A stretch of 64,000 nucleotides of DNA, taken from Sodalis sp. Psp (lineage in GTDB: Bacteria; Pseudomonadota; Gammaproteobacteria; Enterobacterales; Enterobacteriaceae). How positions within the stretch are numbered: position 1 is the stretch's first letter; every line of letters starts with the position of its first letter. Location: assembly GCA_024648745.1 (NCBI GenBank), contig JAHCVB010000004.1, positions 1-64,000 of the forward strand, read 5' to 3'. The position numbers were made by a program, and so were the translations under genes. The notes beneath the pieces were generated by a model that saw nothing but the letters and a program-made list of their open reading frames with translations, made no database searches and was not told the DNA's origin. Shown in pieces: positions 11,308-20,430 of this stretch.

Positions 11308-13392
11308 TTATACGGGCCTAATGCTGCCTTCATCTAGCTCAGCGTCGAAAAAACACTGCAGCATTTGAATATGCGTATCAGTCATAATTGCTTTCCGTGC
11401 TTGTATTAGTTTCTCTTCATATATTGCTTGACACCACTCTAGCGGTGTTTTCACTGCTGGATTATCATTTTCTTTGACGGTTAATTCAATCTGAGTACCC
11501 AAATCAACGCTCAGAGCTTTACTCAGGGCACTCTGCGCTGTCTCCGAATTCAGATTACGCTGAGCGGAACGCAAGTGCAAACAGACTTTACCCGGAGCCA
11601 GATCTTCTTTCCAAGAGTTCAGAGCCAGCTGTTTCGCTAGCTTAGGTACTGTCAGCCGGTGCACTTGCGCCGACCAAGAATCACGTTGCAGAGTTTCTTG
11701 TATCAGGCAAGAAACCAGTTCTGGAGTTTTTTCTTCCAGGGCCGTACACAGCATTTTAGGAGCTGCTGGAGAAAGTTTAGTAGTTTCGAGGTGCTGGCCG
11801 ACACGCCAGTGATACTCCTTATCCTTAAACTGTGCAGCCTGCTTCATCGAATGATCTTCTTGATTAGAAACGGATGGTCGATGTTGCGAACGTTTGCTCA
11901 CGGCAGTAAGAGACTCCAGTGCGCTAATAGCCGATTTATGGAGCCCTGGCGCTGATTTATCCTTTTTTATTTTTTGATTCTCTTGATGATGCAGTAAGGT
12001 AGTACGAGCTTGTAAGAGCTGCGCGGTTGCATCCGGTAAGATGGCACTACTTGGTCCAGTCACTTTTGGTGGTGTAGGCAACATATCATGCCAGTTGTTG
12101 ATTGCACCATCACTACAATCATCATTAAAACTGCTGGACGCCTGCATCAGACTTTTATCCGCTCTATTCCTCGCGCCGGTCGTATCTGATGCTTGTTGGC
12201 TCAATCGTGTGGTGTCGGTTTTTAGATCAGTACGCGTACCAGCTGAGGATTCTACCGTTTTTCTTCCAATGTTTGCTGGTACTTCAACTTCCATTACCGT
12301 AGCAGCTGGGTGAAACGCCAACGCGCGCAACAGAGTCATTTCTACTCCCATCCGGTGGTCTGGAGCAAAAGGTAGCTCTTTACGTCCGACCAGAAGGGTC
12401 TGATAATACAGTTGCAAATCAGACGGCGAAACACGTCGCGCCAGTTCCCGAAGGCGTGGCAACACGCTTTGTTCTTCTTCGTCGTTTAATTGGTCCGGCA
12501 GCATCTGGCCCATCGCGATGCGATGCAGCAGCGACAGCATTTCCACCAGTAGGTTCTCCCAGTCCATACCGCGGGTAGCACATTGCGCAAGTTGTGCCAT
12601 TATCGCGCCGCCATTGGCGTCAACCAACGCTTCAATAATTGCCAACGGCTGTTTGATGTTTATCGTGCCTAGCATCTGGCTCACTGTTTCTTCCGTGATC
12701 ACCCTCTGCCCCATAGCAATGGCCTGATCAGTTAGACTGAGAGCATCTCGCATGCTTCCTTCGGCTGCACGGGCCAGCAACTGCAGGACGCGTGGCTCAG
12801 TTTTAATATGCTCCTGCTGCAGAATTGAAACAAGCTGGTCGCGGATCTTTTCGAGGGTAAGCGTTTTTAAATGAAAATGTAAACAACGGGAAAGAACAGT
12901 CACTGGTAACTTCTGCGGGTCGGTAGTGGCCAGTAAAAATTTGATATGTGCCGGGGGTTCTTCCAGTGTTTTAAGCAGCGCATTGAAGCTATGACGGGAC
13001 AGCATATGCACTTCATCAATGATATAAACTTTGAAGCGGCCGCGTGTTGGCACGTATTGGATATTATCAATCAGTTCTCGGATATCTTCGACTTTAGTAC
13101 GTGAGGCAGCGTCGATTTCAACTAAATCAACGAAACAACCCTGCTTAATTTCGTGGCAGTTGTCGCATCGGCCGCAGGGCGTAGCGGTGACACCAGTTTC
13201 GCAGTTCAGTCCCTTAGCTAACAGACGAGCAATAGTAGTTTTACCAACGCCACGTGTACCAGATAAGAGATAGGCGTGATGAACCTTGTCTAATGAAAGG
13301 CTATTTGCCAGCGCTATTAGAACATGTTCCTGACCTATTACATCAGCAAATGTCTGTGGACGCCATTTACGAGCAAGAACCTGATAACTCAT
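11308..13392 (-). CDS. dnaX: DNA polymerase III subunits tau and gamma
   Basis: Clamp-loader ATPase that ties the replisome together. The 694-aa tau product has the AAA+ domain with P-loop G-T-R-G-V-G-K-T-T (about residues 45-53), a zinc module C-E-T-G-V-T-A-T-P-C-G-R-C-D-N-C, and D-E-V-H in Walker B. Domain III follows, then a variable linker, and the tau C-terminal region that binds DnaB and alpha. The linker is longer than in E. coli (643 aa). The linker contains the A-AAA-AAG slippery heptamer, with a stop in the -1 frame two codons later, so a gamma form of 478 aa is predicted. It sits upstream of ybaB, the usual operon order. Confidence 0.96.
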   Translation of the reverse strand: MSYQVLARKWRPQTFADVIGQEHVLIALANSLSLDKVHHAYLLSGTRGVGKTTIARLLAKGLNCETGVTATPCGRCDNCHEIKQGCFVDLVEIDAASRTKVEDIRELIDNIQYVPTRGRFKVYIIDEVHMLSRHSFNALLKTLEEPPAHIKFLLATTDPQKLPVTVLSRCLHFHLKTLTLEKIRDQLVSILQQEHIKTEPRVLQLLARAAEGSMRDALSLTDQAIAMGQRVITEETVSQMLGTINIKQPLAIIEALVDANGGAIMAQLAQCATRGMDWENLLVEMLSLLHRIAMGQMLPDQLNDEEEQSVLPRLRELARRVSPSDLQLYYQTLLVGRKELPFAPDHRMGVEMTLLRALAFHPAATVMEVEVPANIGRKTVESSAGTRTDLKTDTTRLSQQASDTTGARNRADKSLMQASSSFNDDCSDGAINNWHDMLPTPPKVTGPSSAILPDATAQLLQARTTLLHHQENQKIKKDKSAPGLHKSAISALESLTAVSKRSQHRPSVSNQEDHSMKQAAQFKDKEYHWRVGQHLETTKLSPAAPKMLCTALEEKTPELVSCLIQETLQRDSWSAQVHRLTVPKLAKQLALNSWKEDLAPGKVCLHLRSAQRNLNSETAQSALSKALSVDLGTQIELTVKENDNPAVKTPLEWCQAIYEEKLIQARKAIMTDTHIQMLQCFFDAELDEGSIRPV
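11912..11984 (-). promoter_or_regulatory. dnaX programmed -1 frameshift signal
   Basis: On the minus strand, codons 475-477 are ATA AAA AAG, containing the slippery heptamer A AAA AAG (11968 to 11962). After a -1 slip the next codons are GGA and the stop TAA (11959-11957). This is the E. coli design of one extra residue and then stop. A weak Shine-Dalgarno-like AAGAG ends 11 bases upstream. A possible downstream hairpin pairs GGCTCCA with TGGAGTC (11945-11939 with 11918-11912), starting 16 bases after the heptamer, further than in E. coli. Confidence 0.75.
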
Positions 13393-13460
13393 AAGTTTTA
13401 TTTATACTATGCAGAGGAAATAACTATGCTAACATAGCTCTACTTGTACAGCTAGGCTAT

Positions 13461-14015
13461 TCATTGGTAATCGGGGAATAAAACCAGACTGTAGCTTTTC
13501 ACGCCAATACTATTCAGAATTGATTCACCACCGAGGTCGACCAGATTCACCACAAATGCAGCATCTTGCACTTTGCCGCCGAGTCGCCGGATAAGTTTCA
13601 CGGCAGCACAGATTGTGCCACCGGTGGCGAGTAAATCATCTACCATCAGCACTTTATCATCGGGGATGATAGCGTCTTTATGCATTTCCAGACAATTAGT
13701 TCCGTATTCCAACACGTATTTTTCGCTGATAGTTTCACGCGGCAATTTGCCGGGTTTACGCGCTGGCACAAATCCCAGTCCTAAGGCTACCGCGAGTGGT
13801 GCACCGAATAGAAAACCGCGTGCTTCGGTACCGACGATTTTAGTCAACCTGTAATCTCGATAGTAATCGGCCAGGAGCGTGATGCTGGTAGCATATGCGT
13901 GCGGATTGCCTAATAGGCTGGTGACATCTCGAAATAAGATACCGGGTTTAGGATAATTTGGAACCACTTTAATGCTTTGTTTGATCAGTGCCAACTGTTG
14001 TTCAGTAGCGCTCAT
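13461..14015 (-). CDS. apt: Adenine phosphoribosyltransferase
   Basis: Salvages adenine to AMP using PRPP in the cytosol. It is 184 aa (E. coli 183). The PRPP-binding motif [10 protein letters not shown] is intact, as are [12 protein letters not shown] near the N-terminus and E-A-R-G-F-L-F-G. Just before the PRPP loop it has [11 protein letters not shown], where E. coli has I-H-V-D-A-I-K-P-G-D-K. A 34-base part of this segment is duplicated exactly in front of hpt. It lies upstream of dnaX on the same strand, as in E. coli. Confidence 0.96.
   Translation of the reverse strand: MSATEQQLALIKQSIKVVPNYPKPGILFRDVTSLLGNPHAYATSITLLADYYRDYRLTKIVGTEARGFLFGAPLAVALGLGFVPARKPGKLPRETISEKYVLEYGTNCLEMHKDAIIPDDKVLMVDDLLATGGTICAAVKLIRRLGGKVQDAAFVVNLVDLGGESILNSIGVKSYSLVLFPDYQ
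13653..13686 (-). repeat. 34-nt exact repeat, apt copy
   Basis: This part of the apt coding sequence spans the codons for [10 protein letters not shown]. The same 34 bases occur at 18846-18879 on the plus strand, directly before hpt. In apt it aligns with family sequence, so this is the likely source copy. Confidence 0.9.
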
Positions 14016-14386
14016 ACTGTATCATGCTTTCTGCCCCTCAAGCTTTGCCATTCATCGCCAGGAATCACAAAAATTCCTCCAGTCAAGTTGGCTTTTTCGC
14101 GTTCAGTGCCCTCTCTGGACGCTTAGCTGTAAGCTAGCGCAGTCAATACATCGCGATGACATTCAAAACCAGGTTATTGTCGAGTCACTTAGCACTAAGG
14201 CTCACTCTGCAAAAATTTCTCCATATATTATGACGGACTTGCAGTTAGTTTGTTTTGCCTGATAATGACGCATGGGATAACACGGTTCAGCGCTATCCTG
14301 CCAGGTTCGGATGCCAATACTATGAAAATCAGGATGATTAGTATTAATTGAAATTTCCTTTTATGTCATCTTACGTCATCACGTTT
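14016..14386. other. Intergenic region between apt and the ypjD remnant
   Basis: A 96-codon plus-strand frame (13972-14262) overlaps the apt start and resembles nothing known. I see no conserved protein or RNA. The priC and ybaN genes that lie beside apt in E. coli are not detectable. Confidence 0.4.
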
Positions 14387-15161
14387 TTACCAGATGCGGA
14401 TGCCGAAGTAAGCCAACGTTAGCAACAGCACACCCAGTATGTTGAGCTAAACAATACGCCGACCACGCCAGTCCTGCCGATATTGACTCAATAGTATTAG
14501 TATAGACCAGCCAGGCAATGAAAGGGAAGACGGCTTTAATGCCACTTCGCAGGGGAAAACAAATATTGCATTTAAAGAAAGAACTGGCGGCAAGCGTCAG
14601 AGTCAACAACACCATGCCGGCCTGCGTAACGTGAAACATTTTTCGTTCGATGTTTATCAATGGTGGCATATCAGAACGAAAACTTCCGTTTCTTATTTTT
14701 AGCAAATAATCAAGCCAGGTTAGTTATAGTGCGTATAGCGTGGCGCTAATCAACACCGCATAGGAAATGCTAGGCCAATATGCGTTATCAAAACGGACAA
14801 GATCTCCAAGAGATGGGTAATAAATTCCTCTTTGGTTTCAGGGTAATAAACACCACATAGATCATCGCGAAGATGTAGACGATAGGCAGCAGAAACCAAG
14901 CCGAGGCTGCGTGATGCAGCCACCGTCATTACTACGCAGAGATAATCAGACTTATCAACGATCCGACGCTCAGCAGACTCAGAGTCTGCTCTGCCTGCAC
15001 ACCAAAGATGTGCAGACAGATAAGAGCACCGTGTCCCTAGCTAATGTTACTGATAACAGAGCCGGCCGGCGATAAGCGCTGCTACGGCACAGAATACTGA
15101 GTAAAATTAGGTCAAGGCTTAAGGAATAAGCAATAAAAGCCAGAAGGGAAATCCAGGACAT
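14387..15161 (-). pseudogene. ypjD: Inner-membrane protein YpjD (cytochrome c assembly family) remnant
   Basis: Two open pieces and a tail match E. coli YpjD in order. The N-terminus (from 15161) reads L-A-F-I-A-Y-S-L-S-L-D-L-I (compare LALVAYSVSLALI). The centre reads MPPLINIERKMFHVTQAG followed by V-L-L-T-L-T-L, almost identical to YpjD. In another frame the end reads D-W-R-G-R-R-I-V, a stop, then L-T-L-A-Y-F-G-I-R-I-W and TAA at 14387 (compare GWRGRRVVWFN and LTLAYFGSRIV). Frameshifts and stops make it non-functional. It is divergent from ffh, exactly as in E. coli. Confidence 0.85.
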
Positions 15162-15334
15162 AACACCATCTAATGACTCAGGTATATGTATATAAAGTCC
15201 AGCATTATAACCTTCAGTGCATGATGCTTAAACCATTGTCGTAAAATATTTTAGTAATTCTGGACTGCGTCATGATATACTATTATTGATAATATCGTGC
15301 AAGCACCTGGACACCAGGTCGAGTATTAAAGACA

Positions 15335-16696
15335 ATGTTTGAGAATTTATCCGATCGATTATCACGCACGTTGCTTAATATCAGCGGCAGAGGTCGTTTA
15401 ACTGAGGACAACATAAAAGATACCCTACGGGAAGTCCGCATGACGCTTTTGGAAGCAGACGTGGCGTTGCCGGTTGTGCAGGATTTTATAAGTCGGGTAA
15501 AAGAAAGTGCATTGGGACAGGAAGTCAATAAAAGTCTGACGCCAGGGCAGGAGCTCGTCAAGATTGTGCACACCGAGCTGGTAAATGCCATGGGCAATGA
15601 AAACAATACCCTGAATCTGGCAGTACAGCCACCAGCGGTAGTGTTGATAGTAGGCCTGCAGGGTGCCGGTAAAACCACCAGTGTCGGAAAACTCGGTAGA
15701 TATTTACGTGAAAAGCAGAAAAAAAAAGTGCTGGTAGTATCCGTTGACGTCTATCGTCCAGCAGCTATCAAGCAATTGGAAACCTTGGCACAGACTGTAG
15801 GAGTGGATTTTTTTCCGTCCACCTCGGCACAAAAACCGCTGGATATTGTTAATTGGGCGCTGAACCAGGCAAAGACAAAGTTTTATGATGTATTGCTAGT
15901 AGATACCGCTGGCCGTCTGCATGTAGACGAAACGATGACAGCCGAAATAATCACCATTCACGCCACTATTAAACCAGTAGAAACCCTGTTCGTAGTGGAT
16001 GCCATGACCGGACAAGATGCTGCTAATATCGCTAAGGCATTTCATCAGATGTTGTCACTAACTGGATTTATTCTCACCAAGGTGGACGGTGATGCGCGCG
16101 GCGGCGCGGCATTGTCTATCCACCATATCACTGGAAAGCCCATTAAATTCATGGGCGTTGGCGAGAAAACAGATGCGCTAGAGCCGTTCTATCCCAATCG
16201 TCTGGCTAGTCGAATATTGGGCATGGGCGATGTATTGTCACTTATCGAGGACATCGAAAACAAGGTCGATCAAGCTCAGGCCAAGAAGCTGGCCAGTAAG
16301 TTAAAAAAAGGCGATGATTTTGACCTGACCGACTTTCTGGAACAACTGAAGCAGATGCGCAATATGGGTGGCATGGCTAACGTGATGAGCAAACTGCCGG
16401 GCAGCAGACAGCTACCGGACAACATCAAGTCACAAATGGACGATAAAGTGCTATTGCGTATGGAAGCTATTATCGACTCTATGACAGCTCAAGAGCGCAT
16501 CAACCCGGACATCATCAAAGGTCTGCGCAAGCGCCGCATCGCTGCCGGCTCCGGTATGCAGGTGCAGGATGTTAACCGATTATTAAAACAATTTGACAAC
16601 ATGCAACGTGTAATAAAGAAAATAAAAAAGGGTGGAATGGCAAAAATGATACGCAACATGAAGGGCATGACACTGCCCAGATTTCTCGATCGTTAG
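15335..16696 (+). CDS. ffh: Signal recognition particle protein Ffh
   Basis: GTPase of the signal recognition particle that binds 4.5S RNA and delivers nascent membrane proteins to FtsY. It is 453 aa, as in E. coli. The N domain is followed by the G domain with G-L-Q-G-A-G-K-T-T-S (G1, about residues 106-115), D-T-A-G-R-L and T-K-V-D-G-D. The M domain includes the signal-sequence groove and the RNA-binding segment G-L-R-K-R-R-I-A-A-G-S-G. The usual methionine-rich tail is short. It stands upstream of rpsP, the ancestral order. The 4.5S RNA gene is not in this window. Confidence 0.97.
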   Translation: MFENLSDRLSRTLLNISGRGRLTEDNIKDTLREVRMTLLEADVALPVVQDFISRVKESALGQEVNKSLTPGQELVKIVHTELVNAMGNENNTLNLAVQPPAVVLIVGLQGAGKTTSVGKLGRYLREKQKKKVLVVSVDVYRPAAIKQLETLAQTVGVDFFPSTSAQKPLDIVNWALNQAKTKFYDVLLVDTAGRLHVDETMTAEIITIHATIKPVETLFVVDAMTGQDAANIAKAFHQMLSLTGFILTKVDGDARGGAALSIHHITGKPIKFMGVGEKTDALEPFYPNRLASRILGMGDVLSLIEDIENKVDQAQAKKLASKLKKGDDFDLTDFLEQLKQMRNMGGMANVMSKLPGSRQLPDNIKSQMDDKVLLRMEAIIDSMTAQERINPDIIKGLRKRRIAAGSGMQVQDVNRLLKQFDNMQRVIKKIKKGGMAKMIRNMKGMTLPRFLDR

Positions 16697-16780
16697 CTAT
16701 AAATTGCTTCTTATATACCTAAACGAGTATGGTCTAGATCTTTTTATTTTTCTTCATTAATTTAATACGAGGATGACGTT

Positions 16781-17026
16781 ATGGTAACAATTCGTTTGGC
16801 ACGTGGCGGTGCTAAAAAGCGCCCATTTTATCATATCGTCGTGATCGACAGCCGTAATGCGCGAGATGGTCGTTTTGTTGAGCGTATTGGCTTCTTCAGC
16901 CCGATTGCGACCGGTCGGGCAGAAAATCTGCGTTTAGCTTTGGATCGTATTGATCATTGGGTTAGTCAGGGTGCAACAGTGTCTAAACGTGTTTCTACAC
17001 TGATCAAAGATGCAAAAGCAGCGTAA
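16781..17026 (+). CDS. rpsP: 30S ribosomal protein S16
   Basis: Small-subunit assembly protein, 81 aa (E. coli 82). It begins [17 protein letters not shown] with GAGGA upstream as ribosome-binding site, and keeps [15 protein letters not shown]. It is the first gene of the rpsP-rimM-trmD-rplS operon; only nine bases separate its stop from the proposed rimM start. Confidence 0.97.
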   Translation: MVTIRLARGGAKKRPFYHIVVIDSRNARDGRFVERIGFFSPIATGRAENLRLALDRIDHWVSQGATVSKRVSTLIKDAKAA

Positions 17027-17035
17027 TGCTTGTTG

Positions 17036-17605
17036 GTGGTGAGAAAAATAAGCAAACAAATCCGTATCGCAACGCCTGTTGACCCAGTGATTTTAGGCAA
17101 GATAGGCCCGGTATATGGCATTCGTGGTTGGCTCAGAGTGCTTTCATCTACTGATGACACCGCAAGCATTTTTGATTATCAGCCCTGGTTTATCAAAAAA
17201 ACCAGTGAATGGTGTCAGATCGAACTGGAAAGTTGGAAACGCCATAAGCATCAGGATCTGATTATCAAGATCAGGGGTATTGAAGATCGAGAAAATGCTA
17301 CGTTGTTGACCAATTATGAAATTGTCGTTGACGCATCGCAATTGCCGAATCTCGACAATAACGAATACTACTGGAAAGATCTGATAGGGTGCCGAGTAGT
17401 AACCACTAGTGGTTATCAGATGGGCACAGTTATTGATTTGATGAAAACTGGTTCTAATGACGTTCTTGTGGTAAACGCTAACCTGAAAAATGCTTTTTGC
17501 ACTACAGTGCAGGAGAAATTAATCCCATTCCTCTACGGACAGGTGATTAAGGATGTCGATCTTACGACCCATATCATTAAAGTTGAATGGGACCCAGAAT
17601 TTTAA
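17036..17605 (+). CDS. rimM: Ribosome maturation factor RimM
   Basis: Binds S19 and assists 30S head assembly. The protein aligns with E. coli RimM through [20 protein letters not shown], the W-K-D-L-I-G-C PRC-barrel segment and the end V-E-W-D-P-E-F. The start is odd: the E. coli ATG-AGC-AAA-CAA is here ATA-AGC-AAA-CAA (ATA at 17048). The candidates are the ATA itself, preceded by GGTGGTGAG, or an in-frame GTG at 17036 or 17039 or TTG at 17030. I have used 17036 (189 aa); from the ATA it would be 185 aa against 182 in E. coli. Confidence 0.9.
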   Translation: MVRKISKQIRIATPVDPVILGKIGPVYGIRGWLRVLSSTDDTASIFDYQPWFIKKTSEWCQIELESWKRHKHQDLIIKIRGIEDRENATLLTNYEIVVDASQLPNLDNNEYYWKDLIGCRVVTTSGYQMGTVIDLMKTGSNDVLVVNANLKNAFCTTVQEKLIPFLYGQVIKDVDLTTHIIKVEWDPEF

Positions 17606-17645
17606 CCCTTAATCTTACAGCAGTAATACTGGGAACAAAGCAATA

Positions 17646-18422
17646 ATGTGGATTGGTATAATCAGCTTATTTCCTGAGATGTTCCGCGCCATTACTGATT
17701 ATGGTATTACCGGTCGGGCAGTGAAAAATGGCTTACTGGATGTGCAGTATTGGAACCCACGTGATTTTACTCACAATCAGCACCGTACTGTAGACAAGCG
17801 CCCTTATGGTGGTGGACCAGGCATGCTGATGATGATACAACCGTTACGGGATGCGATTCACGTAGCAAAAAACAAAGCGGGTGAGGAAGCAAAGGTGATC
17901 TATCTTTCCCCTCAAGGTCGTAAGCTCGACCAGCAAGGCGTAAGCAAGCTAACTGCCTACCTGAAAATGATTTTGGTCTGTGGTCGTTATAAAGGCATTG
18001 ATGAGCGTTTAGTTATCACTGAAATTGATGAAGAATGGTCAATAGGAGATTATGTGCTTAGCGGTGGTGAATTAGCGGCGATGGTACTAATTGACTCAAT
18101 CTCCCGATTTATTCCAGGCGTACTGGGGCACGAAGCGTCTGCGGTTGGGGATTCCTTCGCCAACGACAGACTACTGGATTGCCCACATTATACCCGTCCT
18201 GAGACATATGCTGGCATAGGGGTACCACCAATTCTACTGTCTGGCAATCATGCTAAGATCAGTCACTGGCGTCTAAAACAGTCTTTAGGACGTACCTGGC
18301 TTAGAAGACCTGAACTTCTGGAAAAGTTAACTCTAACTGAAAAACAAGCAGCACTGCTGGCCGAATTTCAGCAAGAATACCAGTCAATACAACAGGATGA
18401 TTACAAATATCTAATTAATTAA
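17646..18422 (+). CDS. trmD: tRNA (guanine-N1)-methyltransferase TrmD
   Basis: SPOUT methyltransferase that makes m1G37 in tRNAs with G36G37, preventing frameshifting. It is 258 aa (E. coli 255). Visible motifs are the start [22 protein letters not shown], the knotted SAM site Y-L-S-P-Q-G-R-K and [11 protein letters not shown]. It lies in its ancestral place between rimM and rplS. Confidence 0.97.
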   Translation: MWIGIISLFPEMFRAITDYGITGRAVKNGLLDVQYWNPRDFTHNQHRTVDKRPYGGGPGMLMMIQPLRDAIHVAKNKAGEEAKVIYLSPQGRKLDQQGVSKLTAYLKMILVCGRYKGIDERLVITEIDEEWSIGDYVLSGGELAAMVLIDSISRFIPGVLGHEASAVGDSFANDRLLDCPHYTRPETYAGIGVPPILLSGNHAKISHWRLKQSLGRTWLRRPELLEKLTLTEKQAALLAEFQQEYQSIQQDDYKYLIN

Positions 18423-18464
18423 TATAAAATATTATTCTATCCGGATAGATTATACATAATAATT

Positions 18465-18815
18465 ATGAGCAACATTATTATCAATAAAATTGAACAAGAG
18501 CAGATGAAGCAAAACATACCGTATTTCCGGCCAGGTGATACAGTGGAAGTTAAGGTATGGGTTGTCGAGGGAAATAAAAGACGTCTGCAGGCATTCGAGG
18601 GTGTGGTTATCGCTATTCGTAACCGCGGTCTGCATTCTACATTCACTGTTCGAAAAATCGTTAATAGCGAAGGTGTTGAGCGTGTATTTCAGATGCACTC
18701 TTCGATAATCAACAGCATTTTCGTAAAACGCTATGGTGCTGTCCGCCAGGCCAAACTGTATTACTTACGTAAACGCATTGGTAAGGCAGCGCGTATTAAA
18801 GAACGCCTTAACTAA
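18465..18815 (+). CDS. rplS: 50S ribosomal protein L19
   Basis: Large-subunit protein at the 30S-50S interface, 116 aa (E. coli 115). It carries [27 protein letters not shown] and the C-terminal [11 protein letters not shown]. It is the last gene of the rpsP operon. Downstream the E. coli order ends: hpt follows here on the same strand. Confidence 0.97.
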   Translation: MSNIIINKIEQEQMKQNIPYFRPGDTVEVKVWVVEGNKRRLQAFEGVVIAIRNRGLHSTFTVRKIVNSEGVERVFQMHSSIINSIFVKRYGAVRQAKLYYLRKRIGKAARIKERLN

Positions 18816-18845
18816 GATAATCTCAGAATCTTCAATACCCCTGAT

Positions 18846-18879
18846 AATGCATAAAGACGCTATCATCCCCGATGATAAA
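18846..18879 (+). repeat. 34-nt exact repeat, hpt leader copy
   Basis: Identical, base for base, to 13653-13686 read on the minus strand inside apt. It contains an ATG (18847) and is in frame with hpt, so initiation there would add 14 residues beginning [11 protein letters not shown] to Hpt. The bases on both sides differ from apt. Confidence 0.9.
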
Positions 18880-18888
18880 AGACTAGCC

Positions 18889-19539
18889 ATGGAATATACC
18901 GTAGAAGTCATGATTTCCGAACAGGATATCGCCAAACGCATTACCGAGCTAGGACGGTCTATTAATAAACATTACCGAGATAGTGATAGCGAAATGGTGC
19001 TAGTTGGTTTACTGCGGGGATCCTTTATCTTCATGGCGGATCTGTGCCGTGTCGTCACTGTTTCACACGAGGTGGACTTTATGACCGCTTCTAGCTACGG
19101 CGGTGGAATGAGTTCCAGTCGCGATGTAAAAATTTTCAAAGATCTGGAAGAGGATATTCGTGGCAAAGATGTCTTGATTGTTGAAGATATCATTGACTCC
19201 GGTAATACCTTGAGTCAAGTTTGGAAAATTCTTGCGCTTCGCCAGCCCAAATCTCTCGCCATCTGTACCTTGCTGGATAAACCTGATCGTCGGGAGGTTA
19301 ATGTGACGGTAGAATGGGTGGGTTTCACTATTCCGAACGAATTTGTCATCGGCTACGGCATCGACTACGCTCAACGTTACCGACATTTGCCCTATGTGGG
19401 AAAGCTGATAACAACACCCGCCGAACCTGATTACGCAGACAGCGTCAATGCTGTCCATGCTACTTGCGGACAACGTAAACACATTGGAGCGATAACTCAC
19501 TCTGCGCCATGCTCTGACACGGATAACACTGGTCGTTAA
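18889..19539 (+). CDS. hpt: Hypoxanthine phosphoribosyltransferase
   Basis: Salvages hypoxanthine (and guanine) to nucleotides with PRPP. From the ATG at 18889 it begins [10 protein letters not shown] (E. coli MKHTVEVMIP), and the PRPP site reads [11 protein letters not shown]. The core ends at Y-R-H-L-P-Y-V-G-K, where E. coli has only a few more residues. Here the frame continues for about 40 residues of unconserved sequence, so the ancestral stop has been lost (216 aa against 178). The same frame is open upstream through the apt-derived repeat. No strong Shine-Dalgarno precedes either ATG. The gene may be co-transcribed with rplS. Confidence 0.9.
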   Translation: MEYTVEVMISEQDIAKRITELGRSINKHYRDSDSEMVLVGLLRGSFIFMADLCRVVTVSHEVDFMTASSYGGGMSSSRDVKIFKDLEEDIRGKDVLIVEDIIDSGNTLSQVWKILALRQPKSLAICTLLDKPDRREVNVTVEWVGFTIPNEFVIGYGIDYAQRYRHLPYVGKLITTPAEPDYADSVNAVHATCGQRKHIGAITHSAPCSDTDNTGR

Positions 19540-19911
19540 TGTCTAATGCTTATGGTCCCTCTTTTTTTATGAGGCTGCTACAGCAGTCCTAGTCGATAAC
19601 ACAAGAGTTTAGTAGTGCAATTTTATCTCATAGTATCGTAAGTTATATATAGAGGTGACTTAATCCTCTCGGAGTTACAAGTTAGGATTGAGATCAAGAG
19701 CAATATACTTCTGTTGATTTAATGTTAGGGTGTTGTTACTGGTATACTACCTACGTGTATTTTATATTAGGATCTGTAGTATTGTTGTACAAATGCGTAA
19801 TTGTGGTCATATCAATACTATACTATTTCAGTACTGCTCAGACATCTGCTGTTGTCAATGGTGTATACTTTAACTAGAAAGCTTAAAAGAAGAGAGTGTT
19901 TATTATGCAAA
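19540..19911. other. Gene-free region between hpt and folK
   Basis: AT-rich, with no credible frame. Genes between hpt and folK in E. coli (can, the panBCD group and others) have left no recognisable trace. Confidence 0.45.
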
Positions 19912-20418
19912 CTAAGGCGTAGAGCAACGATGTACATCATCCCAGTAGGAAAGACCATTGCGTGATATCTGCTGCAAACGATCGGTTAGCGAGTTACCAT
20001 CTGGGAAGTGCAGATTGGGGTCTAACTCTGCCAGTGGGTAGAGCATGAATTCGCGGTTATACATATCGTAATGAGGTACCACTAATTGGGAGGTGGTGAC
20101 AGTACGGTTGCCGAATAACAAAATATCTAAATCTAGAACGCGTGGTCCCCAGCGGTGTGTTTTACGGGTACGTCCCTGAAGGGATTCAATGGATTGAATG
20201 TGATCCAACAGTTCTTCTGGTGTAAGCGCAGTGTCCAGTGCTACCACGGCGTTAAGGAAATCGGGCTGATCCTGCGGACCGAGCGGGCGGCTTCGGTAAT
20301 AGGAGGAACAGGCGACCAGCTGAGTGTGCAACAATTTCGCTAGTGCGTCAAGCGCTGCACCTGCTTGCTGTAGTGGTTCTGACAGATTACTGCCTAGCGC
20401 TAGCCAAACACGTTCCAT
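19912..20418 (-). CDS. folK: 2-amino-4-hydroxy-6-hydroxymethyldihydropteridine pyrophosphokinase
   Basis: Transfers pyrophosphate from ATP to the pterin precursor of folate. It is 168 aa (E. coli 159). It begins M-E-R-V-W-L-A-L-G-S-N-L and has P-L-G-P-Q-D-Q-P-D-F-L-N-A-V and the active-site block R-W-G-P-R-V-L-D-L-D-I-L-L-F-G with its two Asp ligands, then V-P-H-Y-D. It follows pcnB by 12 bases on the same strand, an operon also seen in E. coli. Confidence 0.95.
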   Translation of the reverse strand: MERVWLALGSNLSEPLQQAGAALDALAKLLHTQLVACSSYYRSRPLGPQDQPDFLNAVVALDTALTPEELLDHIQSIESLQGRTRKTHRWGPRVLDLDILLFGNRTVTTSQLVVPHYDMYNREFMLYPLAELDPNLHFPDGNSLTDRLQQISRNGLSYWDDVHRCSTP

Positions 20419-20430
20419 ATAGATAGGCCT

